Below are positions 42,581-52,276 of a DNA stretch of 64,000 bases, one piece after another (the first letter of the stretch is position 1; every line of letters begins with the position of its first letter). The notes beneath the pieces were generated by a model. The model had not been told where the DNA came from. It saw only the letters and a program-made list of their open reading frames with translations, and did not search any database. This DNA comes from DASRAU01 sp035638075 (GTDB lineage Bacteria > Acidobacteriota > Polarisedimenticolia > Gp22-AA2): positions 186,001 through 250,000 of the forward strand of contig DASRAU010000029.1 of NCBI GenBank assembly GCA_035638075.1, given 5' to 3'. A program made the translations under genes and the position numbers.

Positions 42581-45319
42581 TCAGGGAGCGGCGCCGCAGG
42601 CGGAGGCGGGAAGCGTGCGCAGGCGCCCTTCGGAGTCGCGACCGGCCGGCCCCTCGCCACAAGCGTCGCTGGCGGTGACGAGGTAGAAGACGTTCGGCGG
42701 TTCGGAGGCCGGCAGGTTGAGGTAACGCCCGCCGGTGCCGTTCGAGGCGCCGGCGATGCGGCAGGCGATCGGAGTGAGGCTCCCTCCCGGCAGCGCGCCG
42801 CGATAGACGTTGTAGGCGGTGACGGAGGATCCGAGGTCCTCCCAGAGGACCTGGATCCCGGCGCCGTCGTGCGACACGGTCAGCGCCGGCCCCGCCCCCG
42901 ACACCTCCCACGGCGGCCGCGCCCCGAAGGCCAGGCCGGCGTAGCCCGCGTCGAGGGGCGCGAAGGGCACGACGGCGTCGGCGATGCCATCGCGGTTGGC
43001 ATCCGGCAGCGCCACGATGCGGTTGTCGGAGTCGACGGCATAGAGCACGTCGGAGGCGTCGCAGGTGATCTGCTGGAAGATGTCGAGCGAGAGCCCCGAG
43101 GCGTAGGTGGTGAACTCGTCGGCCACCCCGTCGCCGTTCCGGTCGCGCAGCCGCTCGATGGCCCCGGTGTCGATGTTCGAGACGAACACCTCGCCGCGGG
43201 CCCGGGCGAAGATCGTCGCGTACGCAAAGGTCGGCGTGGCGAACACGCTCGAGCGGTCGGCGACACCGTCGCCGTCGTCGTCGTGGTACGCGAGGATCGC
43301 GCCGGCTCCCTCCAGCGTCAGGTAGTCCAGGACGTAGACCGTCCCCCCATCGTCCACGGACAGGGCGAACACCGAGTCGGGGCCGGTCGTGAACGTCGTC
43401 TGCTGCTCTGGGACCAGGTCGCCGTCGGCGTCCAGCCACTCGAGGACGGTGCCGCCTCCCGAGTACGAGCCGCCGAACAGGAGGCGCTCCTCGCCGTTGC
43501 GTCGCAGCAGGGCGAGCCCCCCGCCGTCGGTGAAGCCGCCGTCGCTGAGCAAGGCGCTTTCGGCGTGATAGTCGAGATTCACGTCCGGGAGGGAAACGAG
43601 AGCTCCGTCCTGGCGCGAGACGATGGTCGTGCCGTCGCGCCGCGTCACCAGCTGGCCCTGCGACGCGCCGACCGCCGGGTACACCGTCGTGCGACCGTCG
43701 AAGGTCAGGTCGTGGTTGCCGTCGGAGATCGCCAGGAGCGCCCCGCTGACGCTGTTGCCGGCATAGAGCACCTTCCCCGGGCACGTTCCCGCGCTCACCT
43801 GGGGCACGCCGCACGACACGCTCAGCGAGTAGGAGCCGACCGTCATGCCGCCGCTGCCGGACAGCGCCGTGTCGTTGTACGAAGCGACGGCGACGTAGTA
43901 CGTGCCGGGGGTCTGGAGGTCGATCGACAGGGACGGATCGAGCGTGACGTCGTTGTCGTCGAAGGCCAGGAGCTGTCCTCCCGGACTGAAGACGCCAAGC
44001 ACCGCGTCGAGGCTCGAGCCGGTCTGGGCGGCGCTGATGGACACCTGAACGTGCGTCGCTCCCGGGATCGGCAGCGCGTAGTAGTCCACGTCGTTCAGCG
44101 GCACCACGGCGCCGGACTTCTGCTGCGCGCAGGCGATCGGCGTGGCGGTGGCGCGGGTGTTGTTCGGCTCGTTCGGGTCGGGCGCCCCGACGTTGGTGAA
44201 GATCGTGATGTTGCCCGTCGTCCCCCCGGCGGTCACCGTCACCACGGTCTTCGCGGCGGGGTCGTCGAACCCCGACTCCCCCGCGCCGTCGTAGTACTCC
44301 GGCGGGAAGGACGTCACGAAGCTGTTGAAGTGCGTGTTCCCGACGGTGAACGGGTTCGAGGTGCCGACCAGCGGCTCGAGACGAAGGTAGTAGCTTCCCG
44401 GGGCGAGCCCGTAGATGTTGAACTCCCCGCCCGGTCCCCCCGCCTGCACCCCCGAGACGACGCCGACGATCGGCACGTCGAGGGCGGAGGTGCTCACCGC
44501 CACGACATGCGCTCCCTTCACCGGCGCGAAGGTGCCGCCGTCGAGGACGCGCCCGGAGATGATTCCCTTCGTCGAGGCGAGCGTCGCGTTCGGGTAGATG
44601 AAGGAGGCCCCGGCGATGTCGTCGTCCGACAGGCTGCGGCCCTGGATGGTGCGGGTCCCGTAGGGATACATCGTCGCCTGGTAGGTGAAGTCGGCGCTCG
44701 AGAACCCGGAGACCTGGAGCCCGCTCGAAGCGCCGAATCGCCCGGCGATGGCGCTGTGGTCGAGGCCGAGGCAGTGCCCCATTTCATGCGTCGCGATCTC
44801 GCCGATGTCATAGGTGTTCGACCCGAGCACCTGGTTGGGATTGGCGGGGGTCGTGGTGCTGAAGGCATACAGCCGCTCGTTCATGACGATGTCGCAGTCG
44901 CTGATGTGGCCGTCCGATCCGAACGAGAAGAAGGAGACGGCGATGGCGCTGCCGATGCGGTTGTTCGTGTCGGTCGCCGCGAAGATGAGCCGGTTGCCGG
45001 CGGTGCCGAGCCCCTGGCTCGCGTCGATCGGGCTCGGGAGATCGAACAGCGCCCCCTCGGTGATGACGGCGTTGGAGGTGGTGACGGCCGTCCAGCGCGC
45101 CATCGCGTCGCGCAGGGCGGTCAGGTCGGCGCCGTTGGTGATCACCGCCGAGGCGTCCTGCTCGAGACGCAGCACGAAGTCGCTCCCCTGGAAGAGCCCG
45201 ACGTCCGCCGACCCGGCGTCCACCAGGTTCTCCTGGATGTAGGCACGGGCCGCGCCGGTCACCACGAGCGCCGCGGCGGCGCAGAGCGCGAAAACCCTGA
45301 CGAGACGGGCCGGCCTCAC
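42581..45319 (-). CDS. Secreted matrixin-like zinc metalloprotease with C-terminal repeat domains
   Basis: 912 residues. A signal peptide (VFALCAAAALVVTGAARA) follows the GTG start, which overlaps the upstream stop as GTGA. The catalytic zinc motif is THEMGHCLGLDH (HExGHxxGLxH, residues 178-188), with a Met-turn ATMYPYG, the metzincin/matrixin pattern. Then come a carboxypeptidase-regulatory-like domain (GIISGRVLDGG), a PPC pre-peptidase C-terminal domain (EPNNTRATATPI to YYVAVASYND), a roughly 330-residue propeller-like region with DxDGDxxxD calcium loops, and a fibronectin-type-III-like end (WEDLGSSVTAYNVYRG). An extracellular protease is likely. Substrate unknown. Confidence 0.9.
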   Translation of the reverse strand: MRPARLVRVFALCAAAALVVTGAARAYIQENLVDAGSADVGLFQGSDFVLRLEQDASAVITNGADLTALRDAMARWTAVTTSNAVITEGALFDLPSPIDASQGLGTAGNRLIFAATDTNNRIGSAIAVSFFSFGSDGHISDCDIVMNERLYAFSTTTPANPNQVLGSNTYDIGEIATHEMGHCLGLDHSAIAGRFGASSGLQVSGFSSADFTYQATMYPYGTRTIQGRSLSDDDIAGASFIYPNATLASTKGIISGRVLDGGTFAPVKGAHVVAVSTSALDVPIVGVVSGVQAGGPGGEFNIYGLAPGSYYLRLEPLVGTSNPFTVGNTHFNSFVTSFPPEYYDGAGESGFDDPAAKTVVTVTAGGTTGNITIFTNVGAPDPNEPNNTRATATPIACAQQKSGAVVPLNDVDYYALPIPGATHVQVSISAAQTGSSLDAVLGVFSPGGQLLAFDDNDVTLDPSLSIDLQTPGTYYVAVASYNDTALSGSGGMTVGSYSLSVSCGVPQVSAGTCPGKVLYAGNSVSGALLAISDGNHDLTFDGRTTVYPAVGASQGQLVTRRDGTTIVSRQDGALVSLPDVNLDYHAESALLSDGGFTDGGGLALLRRNGEERLLFGGSYSGGGTVLEWLDADGDLVPEQQTTFTTGPDSVFALSVDDGGTVYVLDYLTLEGAGAILAYHDDDGDGVADRSSVFATPTFAYATIFARARGEVFVSNIDTGAIERLRDRNGDGVADEFTTYASGLSLDIFQQITCDASDVLYAVDSDNRIVALPDANRDGIADAVVPFAPLDAGYAGLAFGARPPWEVSGAGPALTVSHDGAGIQVLWEDLGSSVTAYNVYRGALPGGSLTPIACRIAGASNGTGGRYLNLPASEPPNVFYLVTASDACGEGPAGRDSEGRLRTLPASACGAAP

Positions 45320-45900
45320 GGGCCTCCCCGGCCGTGCGCGGCGCGGGCGGAGATCGCCTCGATGTCGCGCAGGAAATCCTCCAGCACGCGCGGCCCCGCC
45401 AGGCGCGGATCGCGCGGCGCCGGCCGGCCCTGGGCATCGACGTAGAGGGATCCGCCGCCCGGCTGGGTGACGAGATCGCGCCCGGTGTTCGGGTCGCGGC
45501 GCACCGTGAAGCGTCCCTGGTTCCACCCGGTGACGCCGAAGCGGCCGCCGGCCGCCTCGAGGAACAGGACCACCCGCTCGCCTTCCGTGAAGCGCGGCGC
45601 CCCGGAGGCGACGAGCGTGGTCCCGTTGAGGGTTCCGCCCGGGACCTCGACGACGACCTCGGCGCGCGGCCCTCCCTTGAGGGCGCGATCGACGCGCACC
45701 GTGGCCCGGGTGATGATGATCCGCCCGTCCTCGCTCATCATCGAGGACACGGCGCGGACCTGCCCGAGCACCACCACCTGGCCCTGCCGCTCCAGCTCTT
45801 CGAGGCCCAGGTACGGCACCACGGAGGCCACGGCGGGAACGAGCCCCGCCACGAGCAGCAGGACGGCGGCGGCAGCCGCCAGCGAGCGGAACGGAATCAC
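45316..45900 (-). CDS. Secreted hypothetical protein coupled to the matrixin gene
   Basis: 194 residues from a GTG with GGAGAGATC upstream. It has a signal peptide (FRSLAAAAAVLLLVAGLVPAVAS) and a beta-rich domain of about 120 residues with VVVLGQVRAVSSMMSEDGRIIITRATVRVDRALKG and VPGGTLNG, which reads like the soluble domain often encoded just before bacterial matrixin proteases. A conserved GERVVLFLE segment is visible. No enzyme motif is recognised. It may assist folding or inhibit the protease until export; that is inference from the 4-base overlap. Confidence 0.75.
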   Translation of the reverse strand: MIPFRSLAAAAAVLLLVAGLVPAVASVVPYLGLEELERQGQVVVLGQVRAVSSMMSEDGRIIITRATVRVDRALKGGPRAEVVVEVPGGTLNGTTLVASGAPRFTEGERVVLFLEAAGGRFGVTGWNQGRFTVRRDPNTGRDLVTQPGGGSLYVDAQGRPAPRDPRLAGPRVLEDFLRDIEAISARAAHGRGGP

Positions 45901-45949
45901 GCGATCTCTCCGGGCATGGGTGCCGGGACGGGGCCGGCGGGCAGCCTGA

Positions 45950-45978
45950 AATATACGGTGACCCGGGAGGCCCGACAA
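45950..45978 (-). promoter_or_regulatory. Promoter of the hypothetical-matrixin operon
   Basis: Minus strand: TTGTCG (45978-45973), 17-base spacer, TATATT (45955-45950, five of six). The leader to the GTG would be about 43 bases and carries a ribosome-binding site. Confidence 0.5.
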
Positions 45979-46042
45979 CGCGGATCCCGGGTCCGGCGGG
46001 GGTCTTCGGGGCCGGCCGGCGGAGGCACCGTGGCGGGCCGGA

Positions 46043-46393
46043 TCAGGGGTGGGAGACCGTGACGACGGTGTGGATCCCGCCGCGCACGTTGAAATCCCCG
46101 GTCACGGTCAGGCGTTTCGGCTGCAGCAGCCGCACCAGGTCGTCGAGGACCCGGTTGGTGACGTCCTCGTGGAAATGCCCCTCGTCCCGGAACGACCAGA
46201 GGTACAGCTTCAGGGACTTCAGCTCGACGCACAGCCGGTCCGGGACGTAGCGGATGCGCAGCGTGGCGAAATCGGGCTGTCCGGTCTTTGGGCACAGGCA
46301 GGTGAACTCGGGGCACTCGAAGGCGATTTCGTACTCGCGCCCCGGGCGCGGGTTCGGAAAGGTCTCGAGGTCTTTCGAAGGACGGGTGGCCAC
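46043..46393 (-). CDS. queF: QueF NADPH-dependent 7-cyano-7-deazaguanine reductase
   Basis: 116 residues, a unimodular (type I) QueF. The catalytic cysteine is C34 in FTCLCPKTGQPDF, with the conserved aspartate at D41. The QueF motif ELKSLKLYLWSFRDEGHFHE is intact. It reduces preQ0 to preQ1, the late step of queuosine synthesis for tRNA. No other queuosine gene is in the window. It follows the dienelactone-hydrolase-like gene by 12 bases on the same strand. Confidence 0.95.
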   Translation of the reverse strand: MATRPSKDLETFPNPRPGREYEIAFECPEFTCLCPKTGQPDFATLRIRYVPDRLCVELKSLKLYLWSFRDEGHFHEDVTNRVLDDLVRLLQPKRLTVTGDFNVRGGIHTVVTVSHP

Positions 46394-46405
46394 GGTGTGC
46401 GGGGC

Positions 46406-47320
46406 CTAGGGCACGTCGGTGTTGGGGCGGCGCGCCGGCGGGATGGCGGCGGCCGCTTCCGGCGTCAGGTTCTTCTTGAGGAACATCCTGGTCCGATCCC
46501 AGGAATCCTTCGCGGCCTCGGCGTCATAGGACGGGCGCTCCTCGTTGAAGAAGGCGTGCCCGACTCCCGGGTAGACGAGGACCGTGGCGTCCTTGCCCGC
46601 CTCCTTCAGTGCCGTCTGGAAGGCGCGGATCTGACCAAGCGGAATGCGGCTGTCCTCGTTCCCGTAGATGCCGAGGAGGGGCACCGCGAGCGGCGCCAGC
46701 GCGGCCTTGTCGGTCTCGACGGTGCCGTAGTACATGACCGCGGCCTGCACGTCCGCCCCCGCCAGCACGGTGGCGAGCGAGATGCGGCCGCCCATGCTGA
46801 AGCCGATGGTGCCGACCGGCATCCGGGTCGTGGCGGCACCGGCGACCCGGACCCGCTCGCGCGCCTCGATGCCGCGCAGCTGCGCCGCGGCCCCGTTGAC
46901 GACGTCCACCGCCCAGTTTTCGTTGAGGCCGCGCTCCAGGTCATTCGCCAGCCCGGCGTCAGTCCCGAGCTTGCCACGGTACAGGTCGACGGCGATGGTC
47001 ATGTACCCGTCCTCGGCCAGCCGGTCGGCAACGTGCTTGATCTGATCGTTGAGGCCCCACCACTCGTGGATGACGACGACCCCCGGCACGGACCCGGACT
47101 TCTCCGGACGCACGAGGTAGCCCTGCACGTCCTCGTTGCGCACCTTGTAGGTGATGACCCGCCCCTCCATGATCGGAGCGGCCACCGCCAGGCCCTGGGG
47201 GCCGCTCAAGGCGCCCGACGCACAGGCGCCGGCGGACACGGCGACGAGCGCGCCGAGCACGACGAGTCGGGACGGCTGGGACGGACGGGTGACGGACACG
47301 ATCGCACGGCAAACGGACAT
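46406..47320 (-). CDS. Dienelactone hydrolase-like lipoprotein
   Basis: 304 residues. The N-terminal signal ends LVAVSAGAC, a lipobox, so the protein is likely anchored to a membrane. The hydrolase core has IHEWWGLNDQIKH, the nucleophile elbow GTIGFSMGGR, the aspartate in YGNEDSRIP and the histidine in PGVGHAFF. Classical dienelactone hydrolases have a cysteine nucleophile at the elbow; here it is serine. Substrate unknown. The gene precedes queF on the same strand. Confidence 0.85.
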   Translation of the reverse strand: MSVCRAIVSVTRPSQPSRLVVLGALVAVSAGACASGALSGPQGLAVAAPIMEGRVITYKVRNEDVQGYLVRPEKSGSVPGVVVIHEWWGLNDQIKHVADRLAEDGYMTIAVDLYRGKLGTDAGLANDLERGLNENWAVDVVNGAAAQLRGIEARERVRVAGAATTRMPVGTIGFSMGGRISLATVLAGADVQAAVMYYGTVETDKAALAPLAVPLLGIYGNEDSRIPLGQIRAFQTALKEAGKDATVLVYPGVGHAFFNEERPSYDAEAAKDSWDRTRMFLKKNLTPEAAAAIPPARRPNTDVP

Positions 47321-47411
47321 GGCGCGTTCACTCCCCCGGAAACGGCCTCGGACTGTGGTGTGAGGCGGAAGAGCGTAGCACAGGCCCCGCGGCCATCACA
47401 GGCGGGCGGGG

Positions 47412-48872
47412 TCAGGTCGACCAGGGGAACCACCAGGACTTGGGGCGCGCTTCGAGGTCCCAGTGCACGTGCTTGGTCTGCTGGAACTCCTCCAGCCCCT
47501 CCTCGCCCAGCTCGCGGCCGAGGCCCGACTGCTTCATGCCGCCGAACGGCCCGGCCGGATTGTCCACGAGCGGGTCGTTGACCCAGACGTTCCCGGCCTC
47601 GATCTCCTCGTAGTAGCGGCGCACGCGACGCGGGTCGTTCGAGAAGAGCGTCGCCCCCAGCCCGTACGGCGAGTCGTTGGCCATGGCGAGCGCCTGGTCG
47701 AACCCGTCGAAGGAGATGACCGGCGCCAAAGGTCCGAAGATCTCCTCCCGCAGGATGGGCGCGCCCTGCGTGACGCCGACGAGCACCGTCGGCTCGTAGA
47801 ACCAGCCCTTCGCCAGGTGGGGCGGGCGGCGTCCGCCGGCGGCAATCGACGCCCCGGCCTTCGTCGCCTCCGCGACCCGCGCCTCGATGCGCTCCCGCTC
47901 GCGTCGCGCGATGAGCGGCGTCACCTCGGTCTTCTCCTCCAGGCCCGGGCCGACCACGAGACGCCGGGTCACCTCCGCCAGCCGATCGACGAAGCGGTCG
48001 TGGACGCTCTTCTCGACGTAGATGCGCTCGGCGCTGGTGCACACCTGCCCGGCGTTGAGGAACGCCGTCCAGGCGCAGGCGCGCGCCGCGGCGTCGAGAT
48101 CGGCGTCGGCGCAGACGATGAAGGCGTCGCTGCCCCCGAGCTCGAGATGGAGCTTCTTGATGCGATCGGCCCCCCGGCGCATCAGCTCGCGCCCGACCTC
48201 GGTGCTGCCGGTGAAGGCGATGCACGGGACGTCGGGATGCCGCACCAGCGCCTCGCCGATCTCGGCGCCGGAGCCGGTCAGGATGTTGACCACGCCGGCG
48301 GGCAGGTGATCGAACACCCGGTGCAGATCGAGCGTCGCGAGAGGCGTCTGCGACGCCGGCTTGATCACCACGGTGTTGCCGGCGGCGAGCGCCGGCGCGA
48401 CCTTCCAGACGAGGAGCAGCAGCGGGTAGTTCCACGGCACGAGACAGCCGACGACGCCGAGCGGCTCCTTGATCACGAGGTTGAGCTGGCCGTCCTCCGC
48501 CGACGGGATGACCCGGCCGCGCTTCTCCCGCGCCAGGCCCGCGTAGTACTCGAGACAGGTCGCGGACCAGTCGACGTAGCCGCGGTTCTTGCGGAGCGTT
48601 CGACCGGTCTCGCGCGTCAGCGTGACCGCCAGGTCCTCGCGCGCCTCCCGCAGGCGTCGCGCCGCCTCGCCGAGCAGGTCGGCGCGCGCCCAGGCGCTCG
48701 TCCGCTTCCAGGCCGGGAAGGCCGCCCGCGCCGCGGCGACCGCGGCCTCGACCTCCGCCGCCCCGGCCCGCGGCACGGCATCGACGATCTCCTCGGTCGC
48801 CGGATCGACGACCTCGATCGGCTTCCCGCCCGTGCCGCCGGTGAACCGGCCGCCGATCCAGAGCTGACGCAT
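47412..48872 (-). CDS. Aldehyde dehydrogenase (second copy)
   Basis: 486 residues. Catalytic parts: VPWNYPLLLLVWKVAPALAAGN, FTGSTEVGR, LELGGSDAFIV with the general-base glutamate, and NAGQVCTSAERIYV with the nucleophile cysteine. It resembles succinate-semialdehyde or betaine-aldehyde-type enzymes; substrate not provable. The ATG at 48872 is preferred over one 11 codons upstream because GGGAGGTG precedes it. It is divergent from the S9 peptidase gene with a 77-base gap, and different enough from the ALDH at 36153 to be a separate branch. Confidence 0.92.
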   Translation of the reverse strand: MRQLWIGGRFTGGTGGKPIEVVDPATEEIVDAVPRAGAAEVEAAVAAARAAFPAWKRTSAWARADLLGEAARRLREAREDLAVTLTRETGRTLRKNRGYVDWSATCLEYYAGLAREKRGRVIPSAEDGQLNLVIKEPLGVVGCLVPWNYPLLLLVWKVAPALAAGNTVVIKPASQTPLATLDLHRVFDHLPAGVVNILTGSGAEIGEALVRHPDVPCIAFTGSTEVGRELMRRGADRIKKLHLELGGSDAFIVCADADLDAAARACAWTAFLNAGQVCTSAERIYVEKSVHDRFVDRLAEVTRRLVVGPGLEEKTEVTPLIARRERERIEARVAEATKAGASIAAGGRRPPHLAKGWFYEPTVLVGVTQGAPILREEIFGPLAPVISFDGFDQALAMANDSPYGLGATLFSNDPRRVRRYYEEIEAGNVWVNDPLVDNPAGPFGGMKQSGLGRELGEEGLEEFQQTKHVHWDLEARPKSWWFPWST

Positions 48873-48949
48873 CGCCAGGCACCTCCCGCCGCGCATTTTA
48901 TGCAAGGCGGGTAAGATACGCCCGCCATCACGACAACTCAGGAGGTCCC

Positions 48950-51031
48950 ATGCGTCCCGGAATGTCCGCCGCGACCGTCGCCGCCCTGCTGCTCGCCGCG
49001 TCCCCTCTGGCCGGCCAGGAGCAGCCTTCGAAGACCCGGTTCACGGTCGAGAAGACGCTCGACTGGGAGCGGGTCTCCGACCCGCAGATCGCCCCCGATG
49101 GGAGCCGCATCGTCTACACGCGGCAGTGGGTCGACCGGAAGACCGACCGGTGGGTCTCCGATCTCATGGTCCTGGAAGATGACGCCCGGCGCGAGCGGCA
49201 CCTGGAGCGCGGCTATTCGCCGCGCTTCTCCCCCGACGGCACCCGCCTCGCCTTCCTGGCGGAAGCCGCCGGCAATGGGACGCAGATCTTCGTCCTCGAT
49301 TTCCGCTCCTCCGGGGAGCCGACCCAGGTGACGCGCCTCGAGGAGACGCCGGCCGATCTCCACTGGTCGCCGGACGGCCGGTCCATCGCCTTCACCATGC
49401 CGGTGGCGAAGACCCCGTCCTGGAAGATCGACCTCCCGGCCGCGCCCAAGGGGGCGACCTGGACCGACACCCCGCGCATCATCGAGACGACCCACTACCG
49501 CGCCGACCGCGAGGGATTCCTCAAGGACGCTTATGTCCACCTGTTCGTCGTCCCGGCCGGCGGCGGCACTCCCCGCGCGCTGACCTCGGGGACATGGAAC
49601 GTCGGCGACCGCTCCGACGGGATCCCGGAGAACCCGGGCATCGACTGGACGCCGGACGGCAAGGAGGTCGTGTTCGACGGCCTGACGGACCAGGACGCCG
49701 ACAAGCGCTGGCAGGAATCGCACATCCATGCCGTGAACGCCGAGAGCGGCGCCATCCGCCGGCTCACCTCCACGCGAGGCCCGTGGGCGCAGCCGCGCGT
49801 GTCCCCCGACGGAAAACACGTCGCCTTCGTCGGCTTCGACTGGACGCCGTCCACGTACCACGTGCGCGACCTGTACGTCATCGGCATCGACGGCCAGGGG
49901 ATGAAGCTGATCTCCGGCGGTCTCGACCGGGACCTGGCGGATCTGCAGTGGAGCGCCGACAGCCGCGGCGTCTATGCGACGGTCGAGGATCACGGCGCGC
50001 GCAACGTCCAGTACCTGCCGCTCGAAGGGGCGCGGCGCGAGGTCACGAAAGGCGCGCAGATGGTCACCCTCGACTCGGTCAGCCGCAAGGGGATCGCGGT
50101 CGGAGTGCGCTCGGCGTCGCTCGAGCCGGACGACATCGTCCGCTTCCCGCTGGCGGGATCGGCGTCGCCCGATCTCCTGACGCACGTCAACGACGACGTC
50201 CTGCAGGGACTCACCCTCGGGGGGGTCGAGGAGGTGACGTCGCGATCCGGCGACGGCACTCCGGTGCAGGGGTGGCTGGTGAAGCCGCCGGATTTCGACG
50301 CCTCGAAGAAGTACCCGCTCATCCTGCACATCCATGGCGGCCCGCACTCGATGTACGGCGTCGGCTTCAACACGTCGTTCCAGCACCTGGCGGCGAACGG
50401 CTACCTCGTCCTCTACACCAACCCGCGCGGCAGCACCGGATACGGCTCGAAGTTCGGCAATGCCATCGACGACTCCTATCCGTCGGTCGATTTCGACGAC
50501 CTGATGACGATGGTCGACGCCGTGGAGGCGAAGGGAATCGTCGACACCGCCCGGGAGTACGTCACCGGCGTCTCCGGGGGCGGCGTGCTCTCGGCCTGGT
50601 GCACGTCGCACACGCACCGCTTCGCGGCCGCCGCGGTGCGCGCGCCGGTGATCGACTGGATCTCCTTCGCCGGCACGACCGACATCTCGGCGTGGGGCTA
50701 CTTCCGCTACCGCGGGCGCTTCTGGGAGGATCCGAAGAAGTGGCTCGAACACTCCCCGCTGATGCACGTCGGAGAGGTGAAGACGCCGACCCTCCTGATG
50801 ACCGGCGAGCTCGACCTGCGCACGCCGATCGGCCAGACGGAGGAGTACTACCAGGCGCTGCGGGCGGTCGGAGTGCCGACGGCGATGATCCGCTTCAACG
50901 GCGAGTACCACGGCACCGGCTCGAAGCCGTCGAACTTCATGCGGACGCAGCTCTACCTGCTCTCCTGGTTCCAGCGCTGGCCGCAGGCGAAGACCGCCGG
51001 CGCCGGCGCGCCGCAGCCCGCCGGGTCGTGA
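48950..51031 (+). CDS. Secreted S9 family peptidase (acylaminoacyl-peptidase type)
   Basis: 693 residues. Signal peptide MRPGMSAATVAALLLAASPLAGQ, then a WD40/TolB-like propeller with repeated SPDG(T/R) units, and a C-terminal alpha/beta-hydrolase domain. Catalytic serine in TGVSGGGVLS, aspartate in TGELDLRTPI, histidine in GEYHGTGSKPSN. HGGPHSMYG is the oxyanion region. It removes N-terminal residues or dipeptides from peptides, here outside the cytoplasm. AGGAGG precedes the ATG. With the S9A protein at 15253 it is one of two exported S9 peptidases in the window. Confidence 0.92.
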   Translation: MRPGMSAATVAALLLAASPLAGQEQPSKTRFTVEKTLDWERVSDPQIAPDGSRIVYTRQWVDRKTDRWVSDLMVLEDDARRERHLERGYSPRFSPDGTRLAFLAEAAGNGTQIFVLDFRSSGEPTQVTRLEETPADLHWSPDGRSIAFTMPVAKTPSWKIDLPAAPKGATWTDTPRIIETTHYRADREGFLKDAYVHLFVVPAGGGTPRALTSGTWNVGDRSDGIPENPGIDWTPDGKEVVFDGLTDQDADKRWQESHIHAVNAESGAIRRLTSTRGPWAQPRVSPDGKHVAFVGFDWTPSTYHVRDLYVIGIDGQGMKLISGGLDRDLADLQWSADSRGVYATVEDHGARNVQYLPLEGARREVTKGAQMVTLDSVSRKGIAVGVRSASLEPDDIVRFPLAGSASPDLLTHVNDDVLQGLTLGGVEEVTSRSGDGTPVQGWLVKPPDFDASKKYPLILHIHGGPHSMYGVGFNTSFQHLAANGYLVLYTNPRGSTGYGSKFGNAIDDSYPSVDFDDLMTMVDAVEAKGIVDTAREYVTGVSGGGVLSAWCTSHTHRFAAAAVRAPVIDWISFAGTTDISAWGYFRYRGRFWEDPKKWLEHSPLMHVGEVKTPTLLMTGELDLRTPIGQTEEYYQALRAVGVPTAMIRFNGEYHGTGSKPSNFMRTQLYLLSWFQRWPQAKTAGAGAPQPAGS

Positions 51032-51097
51032 CCGCGCGGTCTCCCTTCTCGCGGCGCCGCATCCGGCCATGACGGCGCGCGGCCACGCGGCTTCGTC

Positions 51098-52276
51098 ATG
51101 AAGACGCGTTCGCCGCGCGTCGTCGTGATCGGCGCGGGCGCGTTCGGCGGGTGGAGCGCGTTGTGGCTCGTCCGCCGCGGGGCGCGCGTCACGCTGGTCG
51201 ATGCGCACGGCGCCGGGAACATCCTGGCCAGCAGCGGCGGGGAGACGCGGGTCAACCGGGCGCTCTACGGCGCGAACGCCGTCGCCATGCGCCTGGCGAT
51301 CCGCTCGATGGCTTTGTGGCGGGAGGAGCAGGCGCATCTCGGCGTGGAGCTGTACCGGGAGCGCGGCGTCCTCTGGATGACGACGACCGGGGACGACAGC
51401 TATCTGCAGGCGGCGCTGCCGCTCCTGCGCGACGCCGGCCAGGCTTACGAAGAAATGCCCCCCGCCGCCGCGGCCCGTCGCTTCCCGGCGATGGTCTTCG
51501 ACGACGCACGCCGCGTCGTCCTCGAGCCCGCGGCCGGCTACCTGCTCGCGCGGCGCGCCTGCGAAACCATCGCGGCCCGCGTCGCAGCCGAAGGAGGAAC
51601 GGTGCTGCGAGGTGCGGTTCTTCCGTTTGCGGACGATGGAGCCGAGAGGCATGAACGCGGACGACAATCGGTGAGCGCCGCAGACGGCACGCTCCAGGCG
51701 GTGACGCTCGCGGATGGCCGGCGCATCGAGGCGGACCAGTTCGTCTTCGCGCTCGGCCCCTGGCTCCCGGGAATCTTTCCGTCCGTGCTGGGCGGCCGCA
51801 TCCGGGTGACCCGCCAGGAGCTTTTCACCTACGCCACGCCCGCGGGGGATGAGCGCTTCGGCGACGAGCGGCTGCCGACCTGGATTGACCTCGGCGCTTC
51901 GCTGGTCTTCGGCATTCCGGCGCCGGCGGGGCTGATGAAGTTCGGGGACGACGCCCGCGGGGCGCTCTTCGATCCGACGACGGGCGATCGCAGCGCCAGC
52001 GCCGAGGGGGAGCGCGTAGCACGCGACTACCTCGCCCGCCGGTTCCCGGCGCTCGCGCAGGCCCCGCTCGCGAGCGCCCAGGTGTGTCAGTACGAGTGCA
52101 CGCCCGACAACCAGTACCTCGTGGACCGGCTCCCGGGGATTCCGAACGTCCTCATCGCCGGGGGCGGCTCAGGTCACGGGTTCAAGAACGGGCCGGCGAT
52201 CGGCGAACTGGTCGCGGCGATCGTGCTCGGCCTTCGGCCGGTGGACAGCACCTTCGCCCTGGGCCGCCCGGACTGA
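51098..52276 (+). CDS. Sarcosine oxidase-like FAD oxidoreductase
   Basis: 392 residues of the monomeric sarcosine oxidase/N-methyltryptophan oxidase group. FAD motif VVVIGAGAFGGWSALWL at the N-terminus, SSGGETRVNRALYG, and GGGSGHGFKNGPAIGE at the end. The segment QVCQYECTPDNQYLVD places cysteines near the position that in monomeric sarcosine oxidase binds FAD covalently, so a covalent flavin is plausible. It oxidises an N-methyl or other amine. It starts 66 bases after the S9 peptidase stop. Confidence 0.88.
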   Translation: MKTRSPRVVVIGAGAFGGWSALWLVRRGARVTLVDAHGAGNILASSGGETRVNRALYGANAVAMRLAIRSMALWREEQAHLGVELYRERGVLWMTTTGDDSYLQAALPLLRDAGQAYEEMPPAAAARRFPAMVFDDARRVVLEPAAGYLLARRACETIAARVAAEGGTVLRGAVLPFADDGAERHERGRQSVSAADGTLQAVTLADGRRIEADQFVFALGPWLPGIFPSVLGGRIRVTRQELFTYATPAGDERFGDERLPTWIDLGASLVFGIPAPAGLMKFGDDARGALFDPTTGDRSASAEGERVARDYLARRFPALAQAPLASAQVCQYECTPDNQYLVDRLPGIPNVLIAGGGSGHGFKNGPAIGELVAAIVLGLRPVDSTFALGRPD

